Shown here piece after piece: positions 27,801 through 43,400 of a DNA stretch of 64,000 nt (positions within the stretch are counted from its first letter, which is position 1; every line of letters starts with the position of its first letter). The stretch spans positions 4,523,043 to 4,587,042 of the forward strand of contig NC_086362.1 of the NCBI RefSeq assembly GCF_036324505.1. The letters run 5' to 3'. The stretch comes from Eleginops maclovinus. Lineage: Eukaryota > Chordata > Actinopteri > Perciformes > Eleginopidae. The notes under the pieces are model-generated. The model saw only the letters and a list, made by a program, of their open reading frames with translations, did not search any database and was not told the DNA's origin. A program made the position numbers and the translations under genes.

Positions 27801-30097
27801 CAATAAACACCATTTACGTGATGAGTTGTAAATATAAAGGATACAGATAAGAACAACATAAAACATTAACGTATTACCTAGTAATCATCATCATAAAGTC
27901 CAAACAATTTGAGCAATTAGCAGAAAAAATTAGCTTAATTTGGGTTCAACTGCTACACCAAGCTTTTGCCATGTTGTGATGTGTGCCAGTATTTATTTTT
28001 CTTCCGCTCACTTGTCATGCCAAATTTAAATGATGTGGAAACCCCACCCGCCTGACAACGTCTGGCACCGGGGAGGATGAGTGTCTGCACAGAAAATGTT
28101 TCTATTTCTCTAACGATGCATTTCAATGAGCTCCATCTACGTATTTTCAGGCTTGTTCGCCCTCGTTGTACGCTCAAGCTATGCATGTAGCGCTGTTTGT
28201 TTGTGTTATATTCTTGAGCACATCGTGCATCTCAAATGCTTTTTGTCTTTCTATGCTTCACAGAAACTTGATGTTCTGTTTCTGATGCCCATAGGCAGAC
28301 CATCTCTGGAGCCTGCAATTATCCCCCCCTCACTTCACCTCTCCACATCCGTCAACACAATGTTCCTCTCCCTTGACGGCGTCACAGCGCTTAACCAGAG
28401 CATTAAAAACCTCGAATGGGCAGCGGAGAGGAAATGAAACGCGCGCAACTCTCCTTTCTACTTATTAGTCACACTAACAAACAAGTAGAAATAGCATATT
28501 GAGGAGATGGAGAGTGGCACTCTGTGGGCTTTCTGATGTTGTCCCTGCCGAATTTCATTTTCCATTAATGAAATAGTTTGTATTCATGACCAGAGAAGCT
28601 GAAAAAAACGTGGCCCGAGTTTTGGTTTGCTCATGTTCCCCAGTTGTACGCACAGATTGAGTGTGTTTGTAGGTGTTAACGAGTGCTTGTCATCAGCATG
28701 TTTTGGACCCTCCACTGCATCTGAGCCTGGTGGTGACGCTGTGTTCCCTAAGCTGATGATAGTGGAGCTGAGAGAGGGTTTGTTGGAGTCCAGCAGAATA
28801 TGAATATGAATCATCACCTCCTGTCAAAAACAACACACCAAAGCAAACGGTCGGCCGTGCGTCATGGTGCTGCTCAGTTACATGACGTAGGGACCTCACG
28901 TCCACCGGGATCTCGCTCGATACACCTGTGTGACACAGAAAGTGTGTGCTCACAGTAAAAGGACACAATTATGTTTGTTAGTTGGCCTGTTTCCTGTCTG
29001 TCCTTTTGCATTTCCTTTTCATGTCCGAAGATGTAGTAATGTGCTTGTGCGGCCATGACCCAAGACAGCTACACTGCCCAGCTCTACTCCAACACACACT
29101 TATTTCCCAATGGCTTGCGGTGCATTGACTCATACATTACACACACGACCAGCGTGTCCTGTTATTGCGCCATCTGACACTCCGCGTCTCCATTTGGATC
29201 ACTTTAACATCTGTTATTTTTTCCTCTTACATTAGTTTGGTTAATTCAAGCGGTCTTCATTCATCCAACCACTTAGAGGAGCTTATTAACTACAAATTAC
29301 ATGCACTCCACTCAGCGGAAAGCTATTTACGCTCTTAGTTGTTTGTTTTTTAGAAGGAGAAAGCATTTTAAATATACTATGTTCAGGAGAGAGGAGGGAT
29401 ATCAGGAGACAAGATGGAGAGATGAGGTACAAATGTTCGTAAGAGAAGACGAGATGTGTCGCTAGCAGAGCTACTTGGAAGTCCGTAGATAAATATTTGA
29501 GGTCTGCCTGTCCATCCGCAGTTAGCCAGTTCAGGCACTCTTCATATGCAATGCAAAGTCAGTCACTATGTTAGCACACATTCACACCCCTGGTTACTGC
29601 CCTTAGTAAAGCAACATGTAGGAACCTAATACGAACGGGGGCAGCTTCTGTGGTGTGTGTGTGTGTGTGTTTGGGCTGTTGCGGTTTGAAGGGGGCTGGG
29701 GTATCTCTATTAATAATTACACAATTCATCATCAGGCTGGCAGAAGCTGGCACATGGGCACACACACACGGAGGCACTGTGGGACACAGATTGGCATCGG
29801 CTTCTAAACACACAGGACAGGATTTCCAAACGCAAAGCAGATTCCACCCTGTCAGGGCCCCCCCCCCCCCCCCCCTCGTCACTTTAATGATCCAAAGGTT
29901 CGTCAATTGTTCTCGTCTGACTCTGCAAAAACACTCAGACAGTGGAACAATACAGGGTGAACCTGGGGGGGGGGGTGGGGTGGTAAGTGAGTACAACATT
30001 TACTTTGGCTGAGCCAGGGACGGAAGATGTATGTCAATCTGGGAAAAGACTGTATATTTTAAAGCCAATATAAGTATGACACAGGTCCGGTTGCCTT

Positions 30098-30395
30098 TGT
30101 TGAAGGAGCACTATTATTCTATTTGGGGTTTACCCTTTTGTGTAGTGTGTAAGATAGGTGCATGTAAATGGTCTGCAAAGGCTAAAATCCCAAACCCTAA
30201 CAATCCCCCCTGCCTGAAGCGCCTCTAATGGACTCCTTTGTTTACTTCCTTAACATAAAGACATCGCTACGTAACACTTGCGTTTCTATTGGCTACCGCT
30301 CCAACACATTGTATGTTATAGGCTTAGGGGTGGGACAACTCCAAGCAATAGACCAATCACAACAGAGCCAGCCAGCTGGAACAATAACAGGACTT
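30098..30395. mobile_element. MITE, copy 2 (diverged, opposite orientation)
   Basis: Read in reverse complement it follows the MITE at 20745-21033: GTAAATGGTCTGCAAAGGC, CTATTGGCTA-CGCTCCAACA, ATAGGC-TA-GGGG-GGGACA and ACAGAGCCAGCCAGCT are shared in order. It carries about 100 bp of extra sequence in its left half, and its ends have decayed. Boundaries are approximate. Confidence 0.65.
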
Positions 30396-30781
30396 GCATG
30401 ACCATTTGTTTTTACCTCTGCACTATTACTGAACGAGCTGTTCTTCAGTAATAAAACACTACATTTTTGGATAAAGATTGTGTTGAACATTAGGAAAACT
30501 GACAGGAATTATCCCTGCTGACTGCTATTGGAAATAGAATGATTTCACACATTGCTGTGTGTAGAAAGATGAGAGACAAATGTCCCAACAGCAGCTCGGT
30601 CCCGCAGCTGCCTTTCTTTAAAGATTGGGCAACGGCTTCTTGTATTTCATTTTTTGTGTCCGTCGACGTCAAGACGCTGCAGAGAGCTGGCATTCTGGGA
30701 AAAGCCTTACTTGGAAATTAGGAACCCACCTGCTTATGCTATCACTCTATATATCACTTCACTTGGTTCACCGCCTCTAGC

Positions 30782-30858
<77 letters not shown>

Positions 30859-30869
30859 TGTGTGTGTGG
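30782..30869. repeat. (GT)n microsatellite, about 88 bp, with GTTT interruptions
   Basis: GT tract broken by two single-base changes near its ends. Confidence 0.94.
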
Positions 30870-33800
30870 GGTAAGCGACAGATCTGGTGGAGTGACAGGA
30901 CACACAGAGACGGAGAGAAAACCGTGGTCTGAGTCAGCACACAGTGTGTGCGCGTGTGTGTGCATGTGTGAGAGAGAGAGAGAGAGAGGGAACCATCCCA
31001 AAAACACTTTAGTCCTGTTGGCTTTAGCTGTGTGTGTCCTCTCCCAGGACAAGACGTCCAAAGTCACATTTCATTACAGTAGCCAGATACTGTTACACAA
31101 GGACGTCCACGTTTTAGACCCCTTACTTCCAACTACTTTGACAGAGTTCAACTTTTATACAAATCCAATGTGTTTAAAGGGGATTTACTCCCCAACAAAA
31201 GTATATCATTGCTGTCTTTAGCTGCTTATCTGACTTTTGGACCTTCAAAACGTTCATTTTTGGTTCGTCTGGAGAGTTTATATGGTTTTATTGGCCATCT
31301 AAGGTATTTTCTCAGTAAACGTTTATTGTTTCTATAAACCCTAAATGCAAGTTATGCAGTTTATATTTTGGTCACTTACTGACATACAGGGTTAAACAAA
31401 ATGTAAAAAAAAAAAAGGTATGGATTGATTATGAATAGCGTGACCTAACCTTTTTTTAAATGAATTTGCTGAATATTTTCTCAATTAATTATTTGTTATA
31501 TACAGAAAAATGTTCATCCCAAGTCTTTAAATTTCAGTTTTTTTCAGTCCAGATAGATATTCACTTCCATAAGATATTATTAAAACGGAGCCAAAAATAA
31601 TAATTACATACTTCAAAGGCTGAAAACAGCATTGTTGCCTGGAGAATTATAATTTAATCGATTATCTAAATGCATGGTGAAGCTGGTATGAAGCTGCATT
31701 GAATGTGGGTCTCCAGCAAATGTGCCTTCCTCCTCTTTTTCCCCCACTCAGCAGTGCTGCTCTGTCTCTGTCTGTCTCTTCCTGTCCCCACGCATTCCAG
31801 CTCCCTGTGTGCCACAACACACCCACCCACTCTCCCACTGTGTCGCCGCATAATGAAACTACCCCGCAGCCTCTTGTCTTGATTTCTTTTTCTTTTTCAC
31901 TTGTGCTATCGTGTCGAAAAATCTCAGACAGAAATTACACTTAATGAGCCAAAGCTTTCAATATGTCATGTAAAAATGATCCTCTCCTGGCCTGACATTT
32001 CAAAACGCATTGTCATAGCCTCAGGTTTGTTTCTGCACGTGTCCTCAGTCCGTCCACATGTGGGGTTTTTTTCCCATGCAACTGTGCACACTTCGCCGTA
32101 CATTATGTACATAGACATTACACTATTTGCACCCGTACACCTGGATAATTGGTTGCTATGTAGCCGTTGTAGCTAAGTGTGATTGACAGCAGCAGCGTGA
32201 AAAGCCACATTAGGTTTGTGCATGTGAGATAGTGTAATAAGCACGCTCGTCTTTCAAACTCCACACCACCTCCCCTCCGCTGACAGCTACATAGTGTTAT
32301 GCATCGAAACGCTACAGCTACACATAAAGAGAGAATGTGCTGCGTTCACTGTTTTCATAACGGGGGCGTTTAAAACAATAAAAAGCTTTCTGACGGACGA
32401 TTTTTTTGGGTAGTACTGAGATCTCCTTCATTTTCTGTAAAAGACACCGTGTTCATGCCCCTTCACTTCCCAGAAACCACCTGTCAGTCAAACACGGTGG
32501 GAAGAACTGCAACGCCTTTTTCCTTTGATTTTCTGTTGATGCCTTCAGCCTCGCCGGGTGATCGATGCTCACCCACGGGCCATCTTTTCTTGTATTTATT
32601 CCAAACAGTACGCTGCTGGTGTTTCTGCGAACACTGAAAAAGACTTCTTCTGTCTCAGAGGAGCTTTCCCAGGAAACATGCCGGGGCTCAGTGCCTGTTA
32701 AGGGCCGGCAAATGGAAGATTGTTCATCAACCAATCCAATAAATCATGGCTTGAATTCCACACATTTGTTACTGATTATTTGAAACTACAAATGCATTTA
32801 GTTGCTATTTTTTCCTGCATTTATTTTATTGTATGTCACATCTTAGTAGAATTCCATTAAGCTGGTTGAATGTTTTTTCTCTGAGTCAGCGTCCTTGGCA
32901 ATCAAAAGGAAAAGCTTGCACTGCACCCAAAGTCTGTCATCTTAAGTATCAAACAATCGCTCTCTGTACACTTCAAAGAGGATCTAGCATGCTTTCTTTT
33001 TTTCTTTCAGAACCAGGCTTGCATATTTTTTATTGCAGACTATTGTCTCCATTGATTCATCCTCTATAAAATCTCCTGTAAATATTCCACACACCGCTAG
33101 GTTATCCCTTCGAATCAACCATTGGCCAATTGGGGACTTTGTTTTGATCTGGTGCGACCAATGGAAGAGTTTGAAGTGGCTGCTTGGACAGAACATCTAA
33201 AGAAGGCTACATAGAGCATAGAAATAGAAGTATTTAGAAATGTCTTGGTGTAAATGCATCTTTCTGGAACATGATGAGGGTTGCGCACGGACCTCAGGGG
33301 AGTCGGCTGCACGGGTTGTCTACAAGTTATTCAGATACTCGTGTTTCACGGTGAAACTGGGTCATTGCAAGCCGTTGTAACTGCTTAAAAACACAGAATC
33401 CAAGCTCCTTATAACAGTCTTTTGGACCACACCAGGTTTTGGGTGTGGAAACCCTATATCGTCACCCACAAAGGTGCTAGATATACAACTAACAGATCAC
33501 TACTTTGAAATCAGGCACATTCACTGCTGTCCCCATTGCGAACATTGTATCCTATCACCGACAGACTTCCTGGCGCACTTTGAGGAAATGAAAAGAAGTG
33601 ATATAGGAGATGTCCCGCTGCTTCATTCAGTGTATCTGCAGCTGTCTCATCGCCTCATGTTGTACCAACATCCTGCCCGCAGAATCCTGTATAATAACAG
33701 CACTGGAGGATAGCAAGAGCTGAACTCATCGAAAGTTGCTGCCGTTATGGAAAAAGCGGTGGGCTTTTAGCTTCCTTGTAATAATGTAATCCTTTGATTA

Positions 33801-34837
33801 TTTCCAGGACACAGTTCCTTTCTTCCCTCAGTGTTTAGGTCAGAGGTCAGGGTTGGCTTTAGATCTGCACCCTTGGAAATGGAAGGAATTTGGTATCTTG
33901 CACAAGTCTCTCAAACCACATCTTTTTTTGTTTTTTTGCAAAGCACACATTGATGCATCCAAGAAGAACATGTTCCGCCTTAGGGCTCACAAGGTGTGTA
34001 TGAAAATACTAGAGATAGACTCCGAGGGGATTCCCAGCCGTTCAACTCTCATGTGAAGTTTGCCGCTCATGCTTTTAGTTCTCATGCAGGTCGGTTGATA
34101 ACACTGCTGTTTTGTCTTACTGCAGCTTGTTCTCATTTCTTGTAACCATGTGTTGAGCTCTAGTAAATACAATATAGGTCCCTCTTATAAAATAAAAAGT
34201 GATTTAATTCAAACTGACTCAGTGACCAGTGGACCCAGTGACTCACATCACACAGCGGCGTGTGTTCGGGGAGCTGGGGCGGCACGAAAATGACAGACCG
34301 ACACACTCGATTTACGACCAGGGAACAGGGTGGCTTTCAATTTGAGGCTGCCCTCGATTGAGACATCACATAGACCCAGACTCTCCTAATTACACCACAC
34401 ACACTCACACAGGCGGCTAGAGAACAGTTATTGGCTAGACAGAGTGTGGAGGCAGATAGCCTTTGTGCAACCTCTTGATTTAAACAGTCTGGCAGAGAAA
34501 TGGGAGTAGAAACACACATACACCATCCTCACCGTGGCCATTATGACATCGATTTAGCCCCAAATGGAGAGGCGATACAAGGAAATGAATGAGATCGATG
34601 GACAAACCGCTAAGGGAGGCTCAGACTCATGGAAAAGGGGAAGCAGGGGAAAACAAGGAGGCGGTATTTGATTAACGTGGAAACATTTCCTGTGTTTCTG
34701 AGGAGAAGAGGGGTGCATGTGTGCGCATCGGAGAGTCGCTTCCCTGTATAATTTCACATGTCTGTGTTTGGGGAAAGGTCATCATTAAGTGAATGTCATC
34801 CACATAATTATAGCATCTTCATCTGTGTCTCTTTGTG

Positions 34838-34999
<162 letters not shown>

Positions 35000-37402
35000 A
35001 TGGCAGGGCACCAGTGCGTGTCGTGCCCGTCTCTTCCGCTCTCTCTGATAGGACGGCCTGATTTGTTTGTGTCGCCGCTTTGGAGCCGTCACACTGAATG
35101 AGGCAGCCGCTCTAGGCCGTCACGGCTCGGCCAGGCTGGCGGGCACCGACTGTGCTGAGGGGCGCTAAATATAGCTCGCTGCACCAGGAAGAGGACTAAC
35201 TGGCAAAGAAGGAGGGAGGGGCATAAATATAGAGTACCCCTGTGCAATTAGAGAGTCGAGCGTGCCGGGAATATTCGGGAAAAGAGACACAGGGAACTCT
35301 CTCTTTGCCTGTTCTCTTTAAGAGATTCACAAGTGGTTGTTTTGGCTGACGGCAACTTGAGTTCCTTTAAGGATACCTTACCTCGTTACTGCAAAAGTGA
35401 AGAGCTGAAAATAGCATACATATTAATTAAGAGGCATGCATAAATGACAAGGATTATAAGAAACAAAAATACTCATCCAGGTTTAAATCAGTAGTTGACT
35501 TGTCTAACTACGAGATAGCAGCCAGTAATAATTAGAATTATAACGCGGTGTGTATATATATTGCACAACAGATGCGTCACAGTCTCTGTTGTTATATGTG
35601 TTATACATTGTAGGTGTGAGTCATCCCATCTGACAGTTTAAAGAGCATCGACTTATCTTTGTATGCATTCTTTCATTCAATAAGCATGCTAAACTTTTAC
35701 AGGTGTGACAAAGCAGTTATACAATGCACCCTTATCATGCTCAACAATGCTCTTATCAGAACAATAGCATAACATTATCACGTACTTAAAGGGCCGTACA
35801 CACCACGTGATCGCTGCTAGCTGGCGGGTTAATTGCACGTCACCCTGACTGAAGTGGGTCTGATGAAATGTGTGTCAGACCGTGTGATATCTCAGACTGT
35901 CAGACTTTGCTCCTGTGTCGGGGTCAGCCAGCGTACTCTGCATACATTTATTCCGTGTTTCGATTGGCCCGTAGCAACATTGAATCATAAATTCTTGCCC
36001 TGACTCGAGCTGGAGACATGTCCGTCCAATCATAGCTTGTCGTCTTTCATGAGTGATCGAAATGGAGGTGCCAACCCCAACAACCTCATAAGTCTTACGA
36101 TGTGGTATTTACAGTCGTGCAAGAAGGAGTGCTCACTGTGTTCCTGTTGGAGGAAATCAAAATATTTCTGGTCAATAACTTCGTATTTTTTATTACCTGT
36201 AATAAATGATGGGTTTATGATGACTAATTGGGTTCATGCAAATAATAGAACAGGCAGAAGTTCAGAAGGTGTTATCCTTTTACTGTAATGCAGCCTTTTA
36301 AACCATAACAAATACACTTCTATGACTTGTATCAGGAATCTAAGACGATATTTAGCCTTGTATCACACTTTCAACATATTATCCAAATATTTCACAGCCT
36401 TAGCTCGTAAGGGTGTAGAAATTAAAATGACATGGCGTGTGTTGTGTTGGGTCGTTAGAGTAAAATATGAGGCATTTTGATCTTAAACTGTTATGTAGTT
36501 TGAGATCTAAATAAATAAAACAGTCACTAGACATATCTCACTTTGCAATCCAGGTCCTCTATTTTGATTTGACGACCAAAGATCACCTTTCTTGGCCTAA
36601 AATAGCGCTGTAGTTGGGGCTGGTTTTATGGGCGGGGTAAAAATTGCTGATGCAGGCGCAGTATTTCTGCCACTGGAAAGGTGTTGGGGGTGGGGATTAC
36701 AGGAGTCATTTAAAAGCATGCTGTCCTCTTAAATCAGCTGTCAGTGGACGTACCATTAGAACCAGATTGATCACTAAAGTGGTCACTCTCAATTGTAAAC
36801 TTTCGCCTGGGACATCCCAAAAACACACAGTGCATAAGGGCCGTAAAAGCAGATGGCTGCTTGGTGCCATGTGATTCGTCTTCTCTCTCTACGCCTGAGC
36901 AGAATTATCATTAAGTTTGCATTCCCGCTAATCCTATAAATTTTCAGCTGCGCAGAGAAGGCCAGCTAAGACTCATATGCACTGGTGAGACACGCACCGC
37001 TTTGAAATATCACTGTAGTGACATTTTCTTTTGTGGTTCACACCTGTGAGTTTACATGTCCAATAATGGCTGACATTTTTGGATGTTTTGAGGCACAGTC
37101 ACAGACACACTTTGCTCTGCAGACACAGCAATAGGTATCCTCGCTTTCACCTCCACGGCTTTATCTCTTATCTCCCTCTTCTCTCAATATTTTCTCCAGC
37201 TTTTGTGGCTTTGTTGTTCGTTTGAGGGTCACTGTGTCCCTGTGCCGATAAGCCGACACTGACAACTTACCGTAAATATTCTAATTATCCTGATAAGCAA
37301 AGTATACATGTCATAATATTTATTTCTTCTTCATATCTGGGTAATTGTTTATTCAGCGTCTAACCAAACAATTTTCTCTGTTTTTATCCCTTTTTTCTTC
37401 AG

Positions 37403-37410
37403 AGTGTTGA
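37403..37410 (+). CDS. Candidate irs terminal coding segment (B)
   Basis: A very strong acceptor (a run of T and C ending in CTTCAG at 37402) is followed by AG TGT TGA. Joined in phase 1 to exon 3 it would end the irs protein with Glu-Cys and a stop. The implied intron is 22.8 kb. An AATAAA near 38105 could serve as polyadenylation signal. A tiny last coding segment after a long intron would resemble mammalian IRS2, as far as I recall its structure. It competes with candidate A at 14864. Confidence 0.25.
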
Positions 37411-40400
37411 TGACAGTGCGTCGTCCCTTGGGAAACAATCTGGTGCCACTCGGAGAGCTTCGAAGCTTCGCCTGTTCCATTTGTGTCGACCAGTCACATT
37501 GAGCGAACAGCTGGATCGGACACGCCCCAGAAGCACTTTGAGAGACTGTTCGAAAAACAGTTTTCTCTTCTTCGCTTTCATCTTGTTGGTTGTGGAAACC
37601 AACATGGATGTGTGCCAAATGACATTCTTGTAAAGCTATTTGCTGCTCTCATTCCACGAGTGAAAGCCAATCAGAGAAGGGTATGGGGGGGGGGGGGGGT
37701 GGAAATGGGGATTTCTGTTTGTTTTTTGAAAAAATGTAGATCATTAAGAGTATAATGGTGGCTATTCAGTTGATGAAAAAAATAGAATTATATATCTGCT
37801 CAAAAAGTGCCTCATTTTCAGATTGTAGCCATTTTACAAAAAACTTCAACTAACTGAAGCTTTGGGTTTTTCTGAGGGGAGGGGGGGATTTGCTTGACTT
37901 GATTTAGTTACAAAAAAAGTGCAGAAGAAAATACTGGTGTGAGCTTTTGCTGCATTCATGTCTATGGGAGGATTTTGGTGTCAGTCTACGGTCATTCAAA
38001 CACTTTCCTTAAAATGTATTTTGTGTCATAAAGCTCCAAATCTTATAGACAACAAGGACCTGGATAATGACATTAACAGTATTATACAGAAAACTGTAAA
38101 TCACAATAAATACAATATGACATGAATGCAGCATTTTTGCTAACATCACGATGATAAAGGTACTAGCCGACCTGCTGGCTTCCTGTCTACTGTGAGAAAC
38201 ATTAGCGTAGCCTGTGTTAGCATTTAGCTCATTATGACTTGCGCTGCTTTTATTTCCGTCTTTTTCTCTCTCTGTTAACTTTTTAACAAAGCCATAAACC
38301 TAAAGTATTAAACACACAGGCTTGCTAAGGCACATGTAACAGGGGATGCAGCTGCTTTCTAGTTAGCTAAAGCCAGCTAAGTCATATCAACATGTTAGCA
38401 TCCTGCCGGGATATAAGTTCAGCATCCTGCTGACCACAGCTCAGGGTTGAGACCCCTGATACAGAGCCCAGCAATCCCATTAGTGCTATTAGCTCCAGAC
38501 ACTTGTCTCATTTAATCCACTTTGTCTCAGGATGCTAAATAACATTAGGTACGTTCAGCTGAGGATAGAGACCCTATCAATAGCCATGCTAATTTTAGCT
38601 TTATATCGGTCAGCACATTGTTTTTAGCACCAGAAAGGGGTCGGATCTTATTTCAATTCTGTTATTACGTAATAATAAATGAACCTGGTCATTTGTTCTC
38701 AGTTATTTTATACATGAAGGTACCAAAACTCTAAGATTTCTACACTTTCAAAACTTTTTAACAGGTCGAATTGAAAGTGCTTTGACCCTAAATCCTTCTT
38801 TTGGACCGTTTCTATCTCCTTCCCTCCCTCCTTTCTGACTTTTGCTTAGCTCTTACTTTAATCTCCGCTATGCATCAGCACTTAAGTGCCTGTCTGTCCT
38901 TTTTATCTCTCTACCCCGTCTAAGCAGCTAGCACTAGCAGGGCTGTCCTAGCAGAATATATTAAGTCTATTTTTATGTCTATTTTTGTCTCTTTTTGCTG
39001 TACAGTTCTCATGAAAATAACTTGTTTATGTTTGTTCGATGTGACAATGATCTATCAGATGACTTGACTGACAGCCATGGCCCTAATCTGAGAAGGTTTG
39101 GACTGTTTCTTTTCGCCGTAAATTGTGGAGTTAATTGTTGCAGGGCCGCCAGTGCCCCAAAAAAACAACAACAAAAAGACTAAGCTCCAGCAGCACCTCA
39201 AGAAGCAACCTTCAGCTCCTAAGTCTGGACGTATTGCTTTGTTTTGTTTTAAAATTGTAACCCTTTGTGTTCCCCCGTTGTTTTCTTTTGCTGCGGGGAA
39301 AAGAACTGTGACATATCTGCCCTCGCTTACGTGACACTTGGAGATAAAGGTCATTGCGAGGACTTGCGTACGCTTTAACCTTGAATTTCTCTATGACTTT
39401 GACCCGAGGATTAAAAAAAGAAATGCATGAAGAGGAAGAAAAAAGGCCACCACGAAAATACACAGTCTCAATACATGTGCATCTATGTAGCTACAAATTG
39501 TACTCATGTGTTTGTCTGCCCGTCCTTGGAGGTCCATGAACTAGCTCACTCGGTTCACATGACTTTCAGGGGGCCTAGAGCATAACAATGCAGCTTTATT
39601 ATGAGCAGATTGGGATGTGAGGTTGGAACTGCCTCTAGTAATGATTACCAATGCAGAAGTGGGGGGGGGGGGGGAAATAGTGGACTTCCAACAGATTCAT
39701 GCATTGCAGACTTGCAGGCAAACACGTGATCCTTCTAAATGTCTTTTGGAGATGTTCTCATATTGAAACTCAGCAGTTTTCAGCGAAATGCTTGAAGGTA
39801 CTTATAGTTTAGAAAGAAGAGTGCACAAACATGCGTTCAAACTTGACAAGCGGACATTATCATCCTGCCATTTTGAGCCTCCTTTCAGCTCTGAGCGTCT
39901 CGTGAACTTTTGAATTTTTACTTCGTCAAACTGCCCGCAGTCTGTTTCTCTGACTGTCCGTGATGAAGTGCTCGATGATCGCAGACACACATATCATGAC
40001 TGAAGTTCCTTTGGGAGAGCTCAGACGGGTTCAAGAGTTGAAGTGGCTATATGATTTCATTCATTCTTAGCAAGATGTTCATAAAATGTGCCGAAACTTG
40101 CTGCTGCTGCTGCTGCTGCTCTAAATTGTTTTATCTCTAACTCCTGTTCCCCCGTGGGATGGTACTGAATGGGAAATATTGTGAGAATTGCCATTGATGT
40201 AGACAGTTTTATTTCTGTTGCTTTAGAAGAAAAAAAAATCTGACTAAAAGAGAAAAAAAAACATCAAACAACAAAAGGGCTTGTGGTTTCTTTTGTTTTC
40301 TGTGACTGGTTTATTCTGAGTGATGTAATGGGCATGTTTGTTAAATCAGGCTTAAGGCAGAGAAACAACAGTGCTACTGATTTAAAGGGGAAAAGAAGAG

Positions 40401-43400
40401 CGGAAGACGCTACAGTTTTACGAGCTGAGGCAAGTGTGAACATCTGCATGAAAGGCCACAGACACGGGAGGGCTCACAACCCTCTCACACTCGCCGTCAT
40501 TGACTCACACACTCGCAGAGACCACAGCAGATGTTCCACTGTAATGGGCAAAAGAAAACAGCCTGATCTTTATCCTCACTGCCTGTAAAGCTGCATTAGT
40601 CACATTCACCATTCCCATTGATAAGATCATTTGCACTCACTGATGGCGGGTGGCCAGCGTAGTTAATCACTGGTCTTACTGGCAATTTCACCAAGGTGGT
40701 GTTTGGTGGCGGAGCTCAATCCCTGTCTTATTTGATACCACACTTTCACTCAGCACTCGGTTTAATTAAAACACGCTTTTTTAAGGCAATATAAATCCGT
40801 CTTTCTCTTCTAGGTAACATGTATGGGATCTTGTGTCATCCTCGTCCACAGATGGCCAAGTAACTCAACCCAGACAGAGGCACTGTAGGAATTAATTGCA
40901 AATTAGAACACGAACACACACACACAGACACACACACAGATCAGACATGCACCTGCAGATCCTCTCACTTACTTTATTGAGCGGAAACAAGGTGAGTGTG
41001 GGGGGAAAAAAAACCCAAAAAAGTTTGTTACCACATGTATGACAGATGTAGATTCCCACAGTTCTTCAAAGTCCTTCTTTTTGTTAGAATTTGTTAAAGA
41101 AAAAATCCTTTTCCTCATATTTTGCTTGTATAAGCCGTGCACCTGATTCAGTGGCAAACTTTCAGCATTATTTACATGACATGTTCCTCGTGATCTCCAA
41201 GAAATTCAAGGTTTCTCTCAACTGAATAAGTAAACTTTTCCTCCTCCTTGTGATGCATCATTATGCAATGGGAAACTATGCATGAGCTCATGGAGTTCAT
41301 GGAGAAATGTTTAGCATACCTCTGACGGTTAATGAGGATCCACAAAGGAAATAAGTTCTTTGCAAATTGAAGCACACAACAGCAAAAAGTGGTTGTTAGT
41401 TTACACAACTCACACAACTCCTGCAGTTTAATGCAATAGTATCATGCAAGAACAATTGAATAGTAAGGTTTAAGCAAAATGTATCTGTTATGAAAGTAGT
41501 GAGAAGATTAATGGTTAAATACAATCTTTAGTATATTGCATATGATAGATTTGATATTGTTTTGCTGTTCTTAAACACAGCCCTCAATTCGTTCTTGAAA
41601 AATCTGCATATTGGAGGCATGGGAGAAAAGCAGAAGTAAGGTAACACTTGGTGAGTCATTGATAAACTCTGTGGGTGAAGTATTCCTTTGAGACCGAGGT
41701 TTAATTCAAGTAATAAGTCACATAAACCCATTCCCAGGGATGCAGACAAACAGAAGCAGGGGCGTCAGAATGGGCCCAGCTGCCATCTGGTTGTCAGGGT
41801 GACGGGCCCGCCTCGGCTACAGCCGCAACATCCCCGGTCAAGACCAGTGAGAAAGAGAGGAGGGGGATGCTGGACGGCGGCCAAAGCGAGAGGACACGGA
41901 GTTCAGGCTCAGCAGAGAGGTGCGTTTGGATGCAGGCCAACAGGTGGACCTGTTGTGTCTGAGCGGGCGGGTGTATCATCTCGGTGCGAGTGTGTGATAC
42001 TGCATCATTGTAAACACACCTTCCTCCACCTACTGGCACACAGCTACAGGAATGAACTCAATAACCCCACTTGCTTATGCACTGAAGGGTGTGCACAGGA
42101 ATACATGTGAAAAGAAAGGATATCATTCCACTTTTCTCAAAATACAACTTTCTTTTGTCATATAGACACTTAACTCTACACGGCTATAAAAAGAAACCTT
42201 TATTTAAATCATTTTAAAAGTGAAAAAGGCTTGATGATCTTCTCTTAGTGGGTTGTTTAAGAGAGGTGCTAGTTAGTTGATTGTACGAAAGCAATGGGCG
42301 TTAGGGGAAACCTTATCAGTTGTAAAAAATATGAATAGATAGATAGATAGAATTACTTTATTGATCCCAATTTGGGACATTAAATCACAAATCAAATCAC
42401 ATTTTAAAAGAAGTAGAAAATATACCGATAATATAAACAAAATATAATATGTACAATCAGTGTGAAGATGTGGAATATTAAATAGAATAAATATAGAATG
42501 TACAGTATAGTTGAAGTCCAGTGATCACAGAGAGGCTCCGGAGCAGTTTTCTTTAAACACTCCTTTCATTAGAAAAAAACATCCCTTAAACAGGTCTGAA
42601 AAGCATGGCGTTGAATTGAACTTATTGAACGCGCAGTGACACATTCAAAAACTAAGATTTTATCGACTCCATAAAGATAACACTTTCTCAAGGTTATTTT
42701 ATTTAAAAATCAGATTCCTTACACAACTGCTAAGCCCTGTGGAAACATGCCTGGTCTACTGGAGTGATATAAATCTGCTTTATGTATGTCTTTGATAGTG
42801 CTGAGAGTGCATTTTTATGGTGTTTACATCATTGATACCAGGCCTTGGCGAGCATGTACAGTCCGTACTGCTTCATGTTGCCAACAATACAGGAAGTTTT
42901 CCTGTCTTTATGACTTCCTCCCCAGTGCAGACCACAGGAAACGCGCTGGATGTAGGACACGGAAATAGCTTTTGCTCCCAAAGCACATGTGGGAATGTTA
43001 ATGCAGGCGCTATTCCATGCTCCTAAATTGCTTCCTTCCCATCAGTCGTACCTATTCAAGTTAATATTAAAGTTAGGCGTAACCGAAAGTGTACGGAGAA
43101 GTGTAGAGGTCGAGAGTTTGTGTTTTTTTCCCACCATTTTCCCCTTAGTTGCCATAATAAACAACATAGCACAGGTGCTTTAGCTTAGGTAAACCTACTG
43201 CATGTTGACAGAGCCAATAAAGCCCAGGATTAAAGTCAGTACACTGCAAACTGCCTGTGCTAATCCTCACAACTTTCCCCCTCCTCCTCAGTCCTAAGGC
43301 TACATATAGGTCACAGCTAATCACTGCAGACTCAATAAAGTAAGTCTACACACAGTCATGGTCAAACTCGATGTGAGGTCATCTAAACCGCGAATGCCAC

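Noticed and set aside
33474..33713. Plus frame with CxxC-like pairs (CCPHCEHC)
   Set aside because: No ATG at its start, no acceptor or donor around it, and the Cys/His spacing fits no zinc finger class I know.
40100..40125. CTG trinucleotide run
   Set aside because: Only about six units; too short to count as an expansion.
41688..42110. Plus frame of 140 codons
   Set aside because: No ATG start, no domain, biased composition; likely chance.
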